A stretch of DNA of 64,000 bases, taken from Undaria pinnatifida. Lineage: Eukaryota > Sar > Phaeophyceae > Laminariales > Alariaceae. The notes below the pieces were generated by a model. It was given only the letters and a program-made list of their open reading frames with translations, did not search any database and had not been told where the DNA came from. The translations under genes were made by a program, and so were the position numbers. Each line of letters starts with the position of its first letter. Position 1 is the stretch's first letter. The DNA lies in NCBI GenBank assembly GCA_012845835.1, contig JABAKD010000016.1:4887919-4951918 (forward strand), given 5' to 3'. Shown one piece after another: positions 39,800 to 51,400 of the stretch.

Positions 39800-39968
39800 T
39801 ACCTTTGCGTTCGTTTTTCGGACCAGCGCACATAACGTGATGGTTGGATCGATACTTTTGCGTTTGTTTTTCGGAACAGCGCAAATAACGTGTTGGTCGG
39901 GAATCGATACTTTTGAGTTTGTTTTTCGGACCAGCGCACAGAACGTGATGGTCGGATTGTGCGAACGA
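39800..39968 (-). repeat. Tandem repeat, about 56-bp unit, three copies
   Basis: Units carry ACTTTTGCGTTTGTTTTTCG, then GCGCA(C/A)ATAACGTG and ATGGT(T/C)GGAT. Joined to an R9 copy (39955-40075). Confidence 0.8.
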
Positions 39969-40229
39969 ACGCCTTCCAAGTCATTTTTCGGGTGAGATAT
40001 TGAGCTAGCCCCTCATCTTAGCAGCTCAGAAAATTCCGCTCCACCCCTACCTGCCGTGGGATGAGTACATGACATCATCACTCTTACGACATGCCTGGTA
40101 CCAGGATTCAGCATGAGGCATGAACGATGCGTGCTGCAAGAGTTGCAAGCAAGAGCGAAGAACAAGTACCGATTGAGATTCTGGCCACGAAGGTAGCTAG
40201 GGATTTTAGTGTTGTCTTCAGGGGTTTTC

Positions 40230-40515
40230 GCGGGTCGTGACCCGTCCCACGGATTCGTGACCCAGTTCCACGGATCGGGCCAGAAGGTTTCCAAACTATC
40301 GTGGGGCGAGTCGGGTCGGGTCAAGGGAACCAACACCGCCAACACCACCGTCACCACCACCACAGCAAAAGGTCGAAGCAAACCAGTAAATCCCATTCCC
40401 GGAAACCTGCCGAGTGAACCGATGCTCAAATGCCCCCCCCCCCCCCGCCCGGTGCTCCGTCTCGAAAGGGATGCGTTGCCCATTATCAAATGACTAAGGC
40501 AAGCAACAAATGAGT
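40230..40515. repeat. R9/R11 fragments and GGTCGTGACCCG block
   Basis: Ends in R11: GGTGCTCCGTCTCGAAAGGG then AAATGACTAAGGCAAGCAAC and AAATGAGTACGCC. Further R11 copies are at 43395-43485 (reverse), 47255-47322, 47338-47410 and 49445-49530 (reverse). Confidence 0.6.
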
Positions 40516-40702
40516 ACGCCTCCTCCCTACCGCCCGCCGCTCCTGCCGGGTGAATCAGTACTTAAGCGCCCCCTCTTCCCCGCCGCCGCCCCCCCCCACC
40601 ACCACCAATACTACCGCCACCACCACCGCCACCACCATTACCGCCACCGCCACCATCATTACCGCCACGGCCACCGCCACAGCACAACGTCGGCACAAGT
40701 AA

Positions 40703-41308
40703 CTAAAAGCCGCTTCCGGTTCCTCTCTGCCGCTTTCCCACCGTGCCTGTACCAGCCGCTGCGGCTCCTCCGGTCCTTTCTCGCAAAGACGTATCCGCGG
40801 GACCCTCCAGCAATCCAGGGACCGCTCGGTGCAACCCCCCAGCCCCACCCTCAAGCGCAGAGACGGACCCAGCACCAACAAGAAGACCATTGCCACTTCT
40901 GCTGCTGCTGCTGCCGCTGCTACCACCACTTCGTTTGACCCCAACACCACCACCCCCGAGTCGTTCACTGCTACCGTTGGCAAGAAAGCCCCCGTTGCTG
41001 CCATTAACCGCCGCCGCTGCAGCAACAGCAGCATCGGCAGCAGCAGCAGTGGCATCAGCAGCTCCGCCAGCTACCGCCGCTACCTGCTCGTCGGAAACAC
41101 CACCAACTCCACCGTCGCCACCACTCTTACGCTTGCGATCGCTGATCTTCGCCATCGATTCCGGGGGCGGGCGAAGGGTGGTCGGTATTTTTTTTTTGGT
41201 GCGGTCGGGCTGAGTTGATAACCGCATGCGCAGGTACAGCTCTGCCTCCCAGAAAACGGGGGGGGGAAGGGCATCCACCTTAACCACGAAATAGCCCTCC
41301 TCGTTGTC
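40703..41308 (-). CDS. BET gene terminal exon: NET second half and tail
   Basis: Follows CCGTTTTCAG in phase 0. Starts DNEEGYFVVKVDALPPPVFW, completing NET, then KISDRKRKSGGDGG, a long Ala-rich stretch (repeated GCN codons), Gly/Ser-rich linkers, and ends KRQRGTGSGF before a TAG. About 201 residues. The plus-strand frames over it are shadows. Confidence 0.85.
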   Translation of the reverse strand, partial: DNEEGYFVVKVDALPPPVFWEAELYLRMRLSTQPDRTKKKIPTTLRPPPESMAKISDRKRKSGGDGGVGGVSDEQVAAVAGGAADATAAAADAAVAAAAAVNGSNGGFLANGSSERLGGGGVGVKRSGGSSGSSSSRSGNGLLVGAGSVSALEGGAGGLHRAVPGLLEGPADTSLRERTGGAAAAGTGTVGKRQRGTGSGF

Positions 41309-44300
41309 CTGAAAACGGCATGAAGCCGTCGACGAAGGAAGAAAGGCGATGAAAGAAGAAATAATAACAAAAAGAGAACAAAGAAGCCGTCGACGAAAAA
41401 AAAAACGAAGAAGAAAAACTAACACAAACAATGAGGAGTTTTCGTGAACACTACAGGAAGAAGAACAACTGAAACAACAATGACGCGTTTTCGTGAACAC
41501 TACAAAAGCTGTCAACAGAAAATATACTCCTCCCAGAAAACGGGGGGGGGGGGGGGGGGGGGGGGGTACTCGATACTCATGCGTGGCCGTAGTCGTACGA
41601 CCATAGTGATAGACCCTCGCATCCCTACAATGCCCGCGGACGGAGCATGTCCGGTTTTCACCAAACCAGGCAGGCATTGCGCGCTTGGCGCCGTCAAGTG
41701 TCCGACGAGTCGCATGAAGGGTGAGTTGCATCCTAATAAAAACCGGGGGGGGGGAGGTGGGGGGATTGATCGTAACTACAAAAAAGGCGTGTCCGTTACC
41801 CTCGATAAAGAAGCCGTCGACAAAATAACAATGACAAGAAAAAAAAAATGAGCCCTGCCTGTCCTTGAAGATGAAACCTTCAACGGAATAGTTACACGAG
41901 TTCGTGCGGACTGAGGGGTGTTCGCAAATACGAAACCATCGAAGAAAAAAATGGGAAAAGAGAGCCGTGTCCATGAACATGACCCGACGATTCCGTATTT
42001 TTAGGTATTTTTTACTATGAAAGAAAGGGCGGCATCAGCCACTGACGTGAAGTCAATATCAGTACTAACAACACTAATCCGAGGTTATTCCGCCGCTCGC
42101 TTGCAGCACTGTTTTCACGACTCACGGGGGCGGGCCCTCGAGCAAAACAAAAACTAGAAAAAGAAAAACGCGGCTAGCTGAACGACTAATCGCTCAACCC
42201 CCTTGCTGTACCATGTTTTAGACGACAATCTGTTTCAAATTCGTCGGTGAACATGCTCGAACTTTCCAGAAAGGTTAAGAAGCAGCAGCAGCAGAAGCGG
42301 TAACTCACCCTGACAACGGCGTCGGGACATCTCTGCTCCAGCAGGTCCACAACCTCCGCCAGCTGCGAGTCTTCCACGCGGTAGATATCTCTGCTAAACT
42401 TCAGACGTTCATCCACGTTCGGCTCGCGCGCATAGTTGAAGTCTGACGAGTAGGGTGGGGGAGGTGGGAGGAGATGGGGGTTGGGGGTGGGGCGTGAGGT
42501 GCGTTTAGGGGCGTGCGTGGGGGGGGGTGCGGGGGTTAGGGCGGGGTGGGGAGAGCGGGGGTAGGTGGGGGGTGGGGGGGAGTGGAGACAGTTTTTTGGG
42601 GGGAGACGGCAACAGAGACATAATGAGCGAAAAAAACAAAGCAACAAAAAGCGAGTAACCACACCCTAGATCGTCTACCTAGGCAATCGTAGTATGTAAG
42701 AGTCCAGCGAGGGGGGGGGTAGACACACAGTGCTAGCTAGCGCTGATGTGAGAATGCTTTCGCGGCTGCTCACCCTTCGGGTTGATCTTGTTGTACATCC
42801 CCTCGAACACCTTTGAAAGCGCCCGAGCGCTTTGGGCCACCACGCTTTCTGCCTGGCGAGGCCACATGCAACGGTCCCGGGAGGGAGGGAGGGAGGGAGG
42901 GGGGGAGGGAGGGAGGGAGGGAGGGAGGGAGGGAGGGGGGAGGGAGGGGGGAGGGGCGTCGGCGGTGCTTGTTGTCGTAAGATCGCTCAAGGCACGGTAT
43001 CCCCAACTGCACTCGATAGAGAAAACTGAAGAGAGAGACACGGGACAGAGAGACACAGAGAAGGAGGGACGGAGGAAGGAAAATAAAGAGGCAGGGGAAG
43101 GAAGAGACAACGAAAGCGAGAACGATAAACATATAAAGGAAAAGCGAGAAAGAAAGATACACGGAGATACCATACTTCGAAGTACAATTCACGTTTTCGT
43201 CGGTTCAGGGTGCATTTCTTTTGCGGCACCCCTGTATTACTCATTATTTATCATTAGGGACTCACCGGATTGTATAGGTGGGCGTTCGTCCACACCGTCC
43301 TTACATCCTTCGCGCAAGCCTCCAGGGAGGGGTAATGGTTCTGACGGATGTTTTCCTGGGAGAGGCGGGGGAGGGAGTACAGACCGGGATGAGTTGGGGG
43401 GGGGCGGGTACACAGTTGTTGCTTGCCTTACGAAGTCATTCGATCATTTACCACGTATCATATAGACGGAGCATCGTTTCTACTCCTAGAGGAGATTTTT
43501 TTTTCTTCATCCTCCGGCGGATGGGGAAAAATAAAGCTTTAGCTCACCACACTTCCACGTATTTTCATACGCGTCGTGTGTCGATTTAACTCAGTTGCTT
43601 TCGCAGCCCAACGCCAGCTGGCGCACCCTTCGGATCCCATTGTAGGTATAGCGTAAGCTGTCCCTATCAGTGGTCTTCGTGGAGACACCTCCACAATCGG
43701 GCGCTCAATAACATTGTATCCCATGACAATCGCATACCCACCCACTGAACCACCCGCCCACCCACCCACCCACCCACCCACCCACCCACACCCCCTACTG
43801 TCCAACTCACCCACCCACGCTACTATTAATAACTGGCAGGACACAGTGAGGGCGATGTTGCCGACTGACAACTCCACCCAAGGGTGAAGCCAGTAGAGGT
43901 CTCTCCACAGTGCCGGGTGGAAGTGCCGGGTGGGAGTGCCGGGTGCCCGCCACAGCGATACAGAGCGAAAAACGAATCACGTGTTGCACAGATTGTTATT
44001 GCAACAAATCAACAGTGGAGCAGTGCCGGTTTCCGTTAAAATGCTTGTAATTTCGACCGGCGCATACCGGCGCTGTAGGGGGACTGTTGCTACTGCTGTA
44101 CCTGGATGGTTCCGAGGTCCATGGGGTAGGGTACGATCTGGTGGTAGTCGGGGTACTCCGTAGCCGACACAGGATGGTTGAAGATAGCTGCACGAACACA
44201 GCAGCACGAGCAACGAGGTGTTGTTTTTTGGTCACATTAACTCAAGGTACCTAGTAAGCGGTAAGCTTCACGTACTGGTTACGCTGAGTGCAGCTTCTGC

Positions 44301-45198
44301 TGCTGTATCCCATACCCTAGTACTGGCGGTATCGATGGCGAAACGCGCAGTACAGCAGTTAGAACATCAGTATTAATACGGTATGATGATATTATTAGTA
44401 CTGCTGTAAACTAAGTACTGCTGTAGACTACAGCAGCAGCGTTACCGTGGGTACTTTCGAACATCACGAGGAGCGGCGAAATATAAACTGCGTAATATCA
44501 GAGCATATACCACAGGTCAAGCTAAGCTGTGGCAACATGAGCGAGGTTTCACAACAAGTGACGGCAACCGACCACAGCAGCAGCGTTACCGTGGGTACTT
44601 TCGAACATCACGAGCACGGCGAAATCTAAACTGCGTAATATCAGAGCATATACCACAGGTCAAGCTAAGCTGTGGCAACATGAGCGAGGTTCCACAACAA
44701 GTGACGGCAACCGACCAACTGCAGAAAACCTCATTTAGAGTTGACATAATACATTTCGTTCGGCTAGCTATTCCAACTGAGGTTGTGTGCTCATTAGATT
44801 CTTGCTTGCTACTTGCTCTCTGCTCGCGCGAAAGGTCTTGTTCTCTGAGGAGCGCGTGAGAATATTCTTTCGATCTAGTTTTTTTTTAGATTTGTGAATC
44901 CGTACTGCTCGCCTGCCAGATCTCTCTGAGACATCTTATGCAAGAGCTGGCCCATCATCTTCATTTCATCCACTCCCGGCTGCTCTGGTCCTCGAAGCAT
45001 CCTGCCACTGTCGAACCAGGTACGCTGTTGCGCAGGTGGGTGTCTCTGGCTCCCGCCGGGCAAATCTTCACGTACACAGCCCCCAAAACGAAACAGCCTT
45101 AATATCTTTATGGAAACCCCGGAGCTCAGGATCAGGATTGGGATCGAACACTCTCGCATCCTCGCACTTTCGCACTTGCTTCTGCCTGCCACTCGCAT
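40703..45198 (-). CDS. BET/GTE-type protein: single bromodomain plus NET domain
   Basis: Six exons on the minus strand: 44913 to about 45198, 44102-44187, 43266-43355, 42774-42852, 42309-42442 and 40703-41308. Splice phases agree at every junction. The bromodomain reads IFNHPVSATEYPDYHQIV, PYPMDLGTIQ, DVRTVWTNAHLYNP and VVAQSARALSKVFEGMY. The canonical acetyl-lysine Asn is the N of NAHLYN. The NET domain follows (DERLKFSRDIYRVEDSQLAE ... NEEGYFVVKVDAL ... LYLRMRL), then a Lys/Arg-rich KISDRKRK (likely nuclear signal) and an Ala/Gly/Ser-rich tail to the stop at 40703. BET proteins read acetylated histones and recruit transcription regulators. One bromodomain plus NET is the plant GTE layout, against two in animals. 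The N-terminus (about 96 codons from an ATG at 45198) and the first intron are tentative. Confidence 0.85.
41563..41725 (+). repeat. Dispersed repeat R12 in BET upstream intron
   Basis: TACTCATGCGTGGCCGTAGT, ATAGACCCTCGCATCCC and GGAGCATGTCCGGTTTTCAC. Lies between a long G run and another G run (41741), within the intron 41309-42308. Confidence 0.6.
42309..42442 (-). CDS. BET gene exon: NET domain, first half
   Basis: Two bases plus 44 codons, (D)FNYAREPNVDERLKFSRDI then YRVEDSQLAEVVDLLEQRC and PDAVVR, then GTGAGT. Resembles the E-E-K-x-x-L-S-x-x-I and VV-x-I-I segments of NET domains. Confidence 0.85.
42774..42852 (-). CDS. BET gene exon: bromodomain helix C
   Basis: Follows CTCGCCAG. Twenty-six codons plus one base, AESVVAQSARALSKVFEGM then YNKINPK, then GTGAGC. 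The preceding intron contains a (GGGA)n tract and an R11 piece. Confidence 0.85.
42870..42960 (+). repeat. (GGGA)n microsatellite
   Basis: About 85 bp of GGGAGGGAGGGA text inside a BET intron. The opposite strand is the transcript strand, so the RNA carries CCCU repeats. Confidence 0.95.
43266..43355 (-). CDS. BET gene exon: bromodomain helices A-B
   Basis: Thirty codons in phase 0, ENIRQNHYPSLEACAKDV then RTVWTNAHLYNP, then GTGAGT. Contains the acetyl-lysine-binding Asn before LYN. Confidence 0.9.
43505..43672 (+). repeat. Dispersed repeat R5, second copy
   Basis: CCTCCGGCGGATGGGGAAAA to AAGCTGTCCCTATCA, matching 10775-10940 in the same orientation, in the BET intron 43356-44101. Confidence 0.7.
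43740..43795 (+). repeat. (CCCA)n microsatellite
   Basis: About 12 CACC/CCCA units. Confidence 0.92.
43900..44092. mobile_element. Diverged M1 relic
   Basis: Has CACAGTGCCGGGTGG steps at the left and TACCGGCGCTGTAGGGGGAC at the right, plus an internal GCAGTGCCGGTTTCCG. It ends about 10 bp before the BET exon at 44102, inside its intron. Confidence 0.45.
44102..44187 (-). CDS. BET gene exon: bromodomain ZA loop
   Basis: Follows TGTTCGTGCAG on the minus strand. Two carry-over bases and 28 codons, IFNHPVSATEYPDYHQIV then PYPMDLGTIQ, then GTACAG. The P-M-D-L motif and the DYHQI segment are diagnostic for bromodomains. Confidence 0.9.
44430..44728 (+). repeat. Tandem duplication, 144-bp period
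   Basis: Two near-identical direct copies starting CAGCAGCAGCGTTACCGTGG (44433 and 44577). In the first BET intron. Recent by its identity. Confidence 0.9.
44913..45198 (-). CDS. BET gene, putative first exon (bromodomain helix Z)
   Basis: The reading MKMMGQLLHKMSQRDLA fits the first bromodomain helix just before IFNHPV. Joining in phase requires a GC donor (GCAG|GCGAGC) rather than GT. With it the split codon becomes Ala. The frame is open back to an ATG at 45198. The poly-basic N-terminal part is not conserved, so the true start may lie at a later Met. Confidence 0.5.
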
Positions 45199-45254
45199 CG
45201 CCCTGACGGACCACCTTACCCACTAGCTCTCCTTGCCACCACGGCACGGGCGCC

Positions 45255-45496
45255 ATGAACGCCTCTCTACTGGCTGCGCTTGCTTCGCCGACAGGCAAGA
45301 CACCTGCCAAAAAGACAACCAGCAAACCCAAGAGGGCCGAATCTGCTGTTGTTGCTGGCAAGAGCAATAAGGAGAACCTCCGTCTGCTAGCAGTGTCGGC
45401 AGCAGCAAAGGGTGGTGATGCCGAGGGTTGTAGCCTCGCTCCTGCCTTCACCGTGCCCGAGGCCTCGAGCGCCCCGGGTAGGATGGAGAATCTTAG
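45255..45496 (+). CDS. Kid-tail-like gene, first exon found
   Basis: MNASLLAALASPTGKTPAKK through KSNKENLRLLAVSAAAKGG to GRMENL plus AG, then GTGAGG. An in-frame stop lies about 50 bases upstream of the ATG. A splice acceptor (CCCACTAG) at 45226 would also fit, so the exon could be internal. Confidence 0.6.
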
Positions 45497-48400
45497 GTGA
45501 GGACTATTTTGTTTGCCATTGGTGCTTGTTTGTTGTCGTGCGCTGTTGCCAAAAATAACGCGGTTTGATTGACCGGCCGTTGCTACTTTAATACCGCTGA
45601 AGTATGATTCCTGTGAGAGAATGAACCGAAAAGTGGACATGGCGCCTGCTGTAGACTACTTGTATGTAGATTCAGTCAGCACCAGCTGTGTCATGACGAT
45701 GATCGCCTGCCGTCTCACAAAGCGCAGAATGCAAGAAAGAGTACAACGTATGCGCTGGCTATCATACGATACAGCACAGCAGCAGTAGCATTAGTCTACC
45801 CCAGAAACACACAGCCGAAGGCTGTGAAAACGTGCTCTTTTAATGTGAACACAAACGAAACAGTACCTTTACTTCTGTACTAAAAATCAGTAAAAGTTCC
45901 AGAGGTGAGAAATACCTGGCAGAATTAGAGGTCGCCCTAGCGGCAACCGGCTTACCAGGTTACAGTACCACACCGGGGACAAGACGAGGCACTCACGAGT
46001 CACCAACATCTCCCAGCATTGGCCTCCAGGCGGCTTCGTCCCCCACACACTCTTGCCGACGTGACGGAGATTGTTGCGTATCGCCGACAACGCAAACTCG
46101 TGGGCAACGAAGGCTTCCTAGCCCATGTTCATGTTCTCCGTCTGCGCTGTTAATAGTCGGTCACACGAGCAACACACACAGTCAGATGACTTGGCTCGGT
46201 AGCTGAATACCCCTGCTGCTGTGGGCGCAAGACAGCCCCTGTTCCACTACCAACAATGAGCGCGTGGGGACTCGGGGCTCGATGATCCGACGAAATCCGC
46301 GCCTTTGCCGTCATTGCCGGTATGTATAATCTGATTTAGGGTCCTGATCGAGGAAGGGAAGAAGGCGGCGGCGGAGGGACGACTGGCCGCGGCATTACGC
46401 AAATACGAAACTGCCATGGTCACGCTGCCGGAGGTGAGGAGAATGCTTTACCGCTTATTCGAGGAAATGGTTGGCATGCACACTGACTCGGCATTATGTC
46501 TCACCCTAACCTTAACCCTAACCTTAACCCTAATCGTGACCAAACCAATGTGGGGTTAATAACCCCGTTCGTCTCCTACACAGCAGTGTGCCTCGAACTT
46601 TTTTCTCGAATTTTTGTGGTAAACTCTGGTGAAGGTGAGACGCCGTTTTTCAGTGTTGCACCGCATGTGATGTGGGACGGGGGCGCGGAGGTACTCATTA
46701 CATTCGTGGGCGTAACCTTATGGCCATAGATCGTCGCATCCCTACTATGCCGGCACGGAGCGCGTCGGGTTTTCGCCGACCACGCAGACATCGCGTGCAC
46801 CTGGCGCGAAGCACCGTGAGGTGATGAGGGGGGGCGGGTTTACGCTTGCAGCGTTCACGAGAGTAAAAAAACAGCCGCATCCGTACATCCGTCATTGTCG
46901 GCACGCCTGCTGTGGCAGCGGCGCCTGTGGCAGGGCGCTTTTGTTTTCTGCTTTGTTTCATTGTTCTGTTTTGTCCCCCCCCCCCCCCCCGACGCATAGC
47001 AGGAGAATGTGAAATATACAAGGAGGAACGGCATGCGTTAGAGAAGGAGATGAGGAAATTAGACGGATGTGACATGGAAGAGTTTGGTAGACTATTAATA
47101 GAGAGTAGCGAGGAAACGATTGCTATCCTGGGAGATAGATGGTGGCCACAAACGGCGAAACAGGACGGGGATAGGATAAACGAACTGTTTTATGTAATAT
47201 ATGGAAAAGGCGTAATGAGCGCCCAAACGTTGGAGGTGACTCTATTATGAGTAGGAACGGTGCCCCGCCTCGAAAGGGATGCGTGGTCATGGGTCAAATG
47301 ACTAAGGCAAGCAACAAATGAGTACCCCATGCACACACGGTGCTCCGTCTGGAAAGAGATGCGTGGTCAATGGTCAAATGACTAAGGCAAGCAACAAATG
47401 AGTACGCCCCCCCCCCCCCCCACCCACACACACACACACACGCGCGCGCGCGGCTTGTCCCAAGCCTTCACAATCGCTATCGACCTCAGCGTCTGTGCTT
47501 CGTTGTCGTGTTTGTTGTCCGGTTTCCGAAGAGACGGATGTTGCGCTCGTACGAGTAGCTCGTAGACGGCTTGATCCTTTTCACTACATGCGAAAATTAC
47601 CGCACAGTAACTCGAAGCTCGAAGCAGCTTGTCGCCCAAAAACGAAAAACGGGGTTCAGACTTGAAGGGGTTAAATGAAATGGCCGTGGACCATGGACCC
47701 GTTCTCGAACAGTTGATACGCACCTAGTACACGTTATGTGTTTACTCCGGTGACTTGCATGTTGCGACACTTGTATATATGTATCGGTTCCGGGATCATT
47801 TCCCGCTCGCGTGCAGCCCCTAGTCCCTACGTAGTCCCCTTGGTGTTTTTGGCGTTGTTTCCGTTGCTCGGGTGCAGCTCCCGTCCCACGGAAAATCGTG
47901 AAACGACACAGCTTGGGATGAAACGGCACCAATTGGGATGGAACGGCACGCAACGGGACGAGCCGGTATGAATGGGATGAAATGGCACGAAATGGGATGC
48001 AGCGACTCGAAGATGGACGAAACGGCGCGGAATATAACCTGTCTCCGCGGGTGTTGCCGCCATGAGCACGCCCTTCCGGGGTGAGCATCTGACTCCTCGA
48101 CGATTCACCCCCCCCCCCCCCCCCCCCTCCCGCCCCCGCCCCCCTCTCTCCACCTTCCTCCATGCCGTCCTTGGGCATGCGTGGTTTTGCCGCTTCCCAG
48201 GCGTACAAGCCTAGACTGCGAAACAAGATTGCCAAGTTGGAGGCGCGCTTGGACGAGGAAGAGGACCGGTGAGGATCGCAGTGTAGTAGAGGTCCCTCTA
48301 TAGTGCCGGTCGCCCGCGGTAGTGTCGGTGAAATCGCTAGGCATAGATGGGAACAATCAGTAGCGGCAGTATGCGGAGTAGTGCAGGTTGCCGTTATAAT

Positions 48401-51400
48401 GCCGAGTATTTATGGCTGGCACATACCGGCACTGCTGTGGACCATTACTGTGTTAGGGTTAGGATTTATCGTACACGGGTTGCCTCGTGACGTATGCTAC
48501 GATAGGCCTAGCTCTTTTGAAGCTAAAATACATGTTACTGACGGGACCTCTGAAGTGAGAAGCCACCAATATGATAGGAAAACCGTCGGAATTTTTACAG
48601 TATTTTTCGTTGCATACCTAGCCAGGGCGGCACGCGGATGGGAGTCCCCCAGACGCCACATACATTCCTAAAAAGGCCAACATGAACAACAAATCGGACC
48701 GTTGGGATTTCTGTACGAATCGAGAAAATGACGAGGGGTTTCCCAGCATTTGTTTTGCTTAGTTTTAGTTAACCCCCCTCCCCTGTCTGGGCTCTCGAAA
48801 AGAGAAGTGCGGCGTTTTGGAAAAGAAAAAAAAAAGTGCCCCTCTGACTTATCTGTGTTGCCCATAAGATTTGTCGTCGGCTTTTTGCACTTTCGTTTTC
48901 TCTGAGAATCAGCTTTTCGATGAGGCATGTTTGATACCAGATACCAGTCATGGAGTGAAGTTTTAGTAGTTAGCCCCTTGAGAACCCCAAACCCCCTCCC
49001 TATACCATTCCCAAGTAATTCGTCCCCAAAAACGACTTTTCAGTCATGGAGGCGTTAATGAAGTCACGAGTGTCAGAAAGTTTAGGTGTTATCCCTTTGG
49101 TACTATTGGTGTCATGTGTCTCTGTGCTGAGCTATTACGGGCGCTACCTGAGGTCAGATATGTGACTGCTGTAGGACAGCGGGGGGCTCCCAATAGTGCT
49201 GGTATGTGCCAACCTAATACACCGGCACTATTCATGGCACCTGCACTATCATATTGGGAATACAGGTACTATAGAGGGTTCCAGTCGCGCCAGGTGATTT
49301 CCCTCGTATTATAGAGGGCGGTGGCATTATTCAACCGGCACTGTTGGAAGGCCCCCACTGTAGTAGTTACAGTTGCGGTTGGTGCGGTGGGAGTTCGGTG
49401 GCGTTCAGCGCGGACGGCACGGGAAGGCACAGGGAAGGGGATGGGGGGGGGCGGGCGTACTCATTTGTTGCTTGTGTTAGTCATTTGACCGTTGACCACG
49501 CGTCTGTTTCGAGACGGAGTACCGTTCCTACTCCTAATAGAGACATCTCCAACATTTAGACGCTCAGTACGCTTCTTCCATATATTATATCAATAAAAAT
49601 TGCTTGTCTAGTCTGTTTTGTGTTTTTGGGAGAGAAAAGGAGGGGTACCCTGGCAAACATCCGAGATATTCAAGATACAGAGAGATGTAAAAGGTACAGA
49701 GCGAAAGTCTTGCCCTCGCAGGAAGAAAGGACCCGAGACGCTTCCGCCGTGGCGTTTGTACGCGTAGCTCAGCCTGATTAGCGTAGGTATCTTCTTTTCC
49801 GCTCGCTCATGCCCAACACTAAACGTATCTGCTTCTCTCTCCCTTCCCTTTTCTTTGCGTATTTTTTTCCTTTTTCGTTATTTTTCCTCCTTCGCTCCCT
49901 CCCCTTTTCCCCCATTTTTTCTCCCCCATGGTTTTACTTTTTTTTACGTGTTCTGGTTTTTCTCCTTTGTTGTTTTTGTTGCTTTGTTCTTGGATTTTGT
50001 CAAAGGTCTCCCGGGACGCCGTCGTGCAGCTCTAAATCGGCTTTCCCAGACGGCGCCGACGGCGAAAAGGACCCGGGGATTCTAGATCTCCTACACATCG
50101 CCGTCCAAGACGTTGCCGCTGCAAACGATGCTTCCGGCCGCGACACGGGCGCGTTGTCCACGTTCAGGTATAACTGTTATTATGCTATAATACCTGGTGT
50201 TGCATATGATTTCTGACGCGTGGTACAACAATAGAGGTAGCGCTTATGGCCCGAAATGCTATCTGAATGAGGGGCCACCTTAGCCCAAAATCGTCGGGAT
50301 TTTTCCTCTTTTGTGTGGGGAAATGTGCCCAAAATCGTCGGATTTTTTTTGTTATTTTTTTTTTTGGAAATGTACGTTCGTGGTATACCTAGGGCATGAG
50401 AGGGATTCCTCATCAGGGGTGGTTGCTTTTTTTTTTGTCGAAGTCAGTTTTTGGGTGAGGTGCAGAGCTCCTTAACCCCTTTAGGGCCCCCGAACCCCTC
50501 CCTATACTAACTTCAAATAACTTGTCCCCCAAAAGGGTTTCCAGTTATTAAAGCATTGAATCACCACCCTCAGAAGGCAAAAAAGGGCCAGTGCACCCCT
50601 AGCGTAGCATGCGTCGCCTATATTAATAGTGTATGTACAGCTGTTGACCTCTTCGGAAAATTTGACTGGAAATGCTTCGGAAAAAAGTGACGATTAAGGC
50701 CAGTCAGTCCAAACGAGGAAAATATACCTGAAAAAACTGTACCAGATAGCTGAAAAAGCAATCCAAGAGAACTAAGGAGCAACTGGGTCTCATTGGTAAG
50801 ATGTTGTAGCAGAAACTAGCAGTAGAAATCCCGATGCCTTCGTTTTTTTTATTTTTTTTTCTCTTCAAGTGACAACAAATTAAAACGAAATCGAAAAGGG
50901 GTGTGAATTTATCGAAATATGGGACTGCAGGGCGAAGAGGAATATACGATGGCAGGTTCTCAAGCGCATGGTGGGTGGGGTAGTGCGTGAGGATGCCATG
51001 GAGCTTGTCCGCCATCGAAGCCAGCATACGAAGCACTAGTGTATGGGTAAGCTATAGCCAAGGGATGGCTGTGCAATAATCCACAGGGCCAGGACGTGTC
51101 GGTGGCGATATACTTTTTCATGAGGGTGCCACTCAGTAGTCCAAGACTGTCGACGATCAGCGATGGCCAAAACACAACTTCTAAAGCACTCTCCGGGAGC
51201 GGGTTGGACCAGAAGCATTACGTTTTATTAGGGATGCCTGGGGTGTGCGAGTTGGGTGTATCCAGCCGCGTCGTTGGGGGCATTCGCTGCGAGCCGATAT
51301 ACTGTGGCGGTTGAATCATTGCACCGCTAGTTTTAGCGTGGAAGACCGCTCATTTTCGTTTTTTAACAAAGATAATCGGGTCGCCCTTTGGAATGAACCT

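Noticed and set aside
40743-41218. Plus-strand Ala/Pro/Thr-rich frames
   Set aside because: Shadows of the BET terminal exon on the other strand.
45068-45640. 190-codon minus-strand frame
   Set aside because: Mostly the mirror of the Kid-tail-like first exon. The part beyond it (DPNPDPELRGFHKDI) looks coding but cannot be spliced to the BET helix-Z exon because the intron would be about 26 nt.
45994-46118. Minus-strand segment reading EAFVAHEFALSAIRNNL with a CTC/GTGAGT donor
   Set aside because: A good donor, but the acceptor has no pyrimidine tract and an in-frame stop lies directly upstream. It overlaps a Kid-tail-like intron and has no partner in phase.
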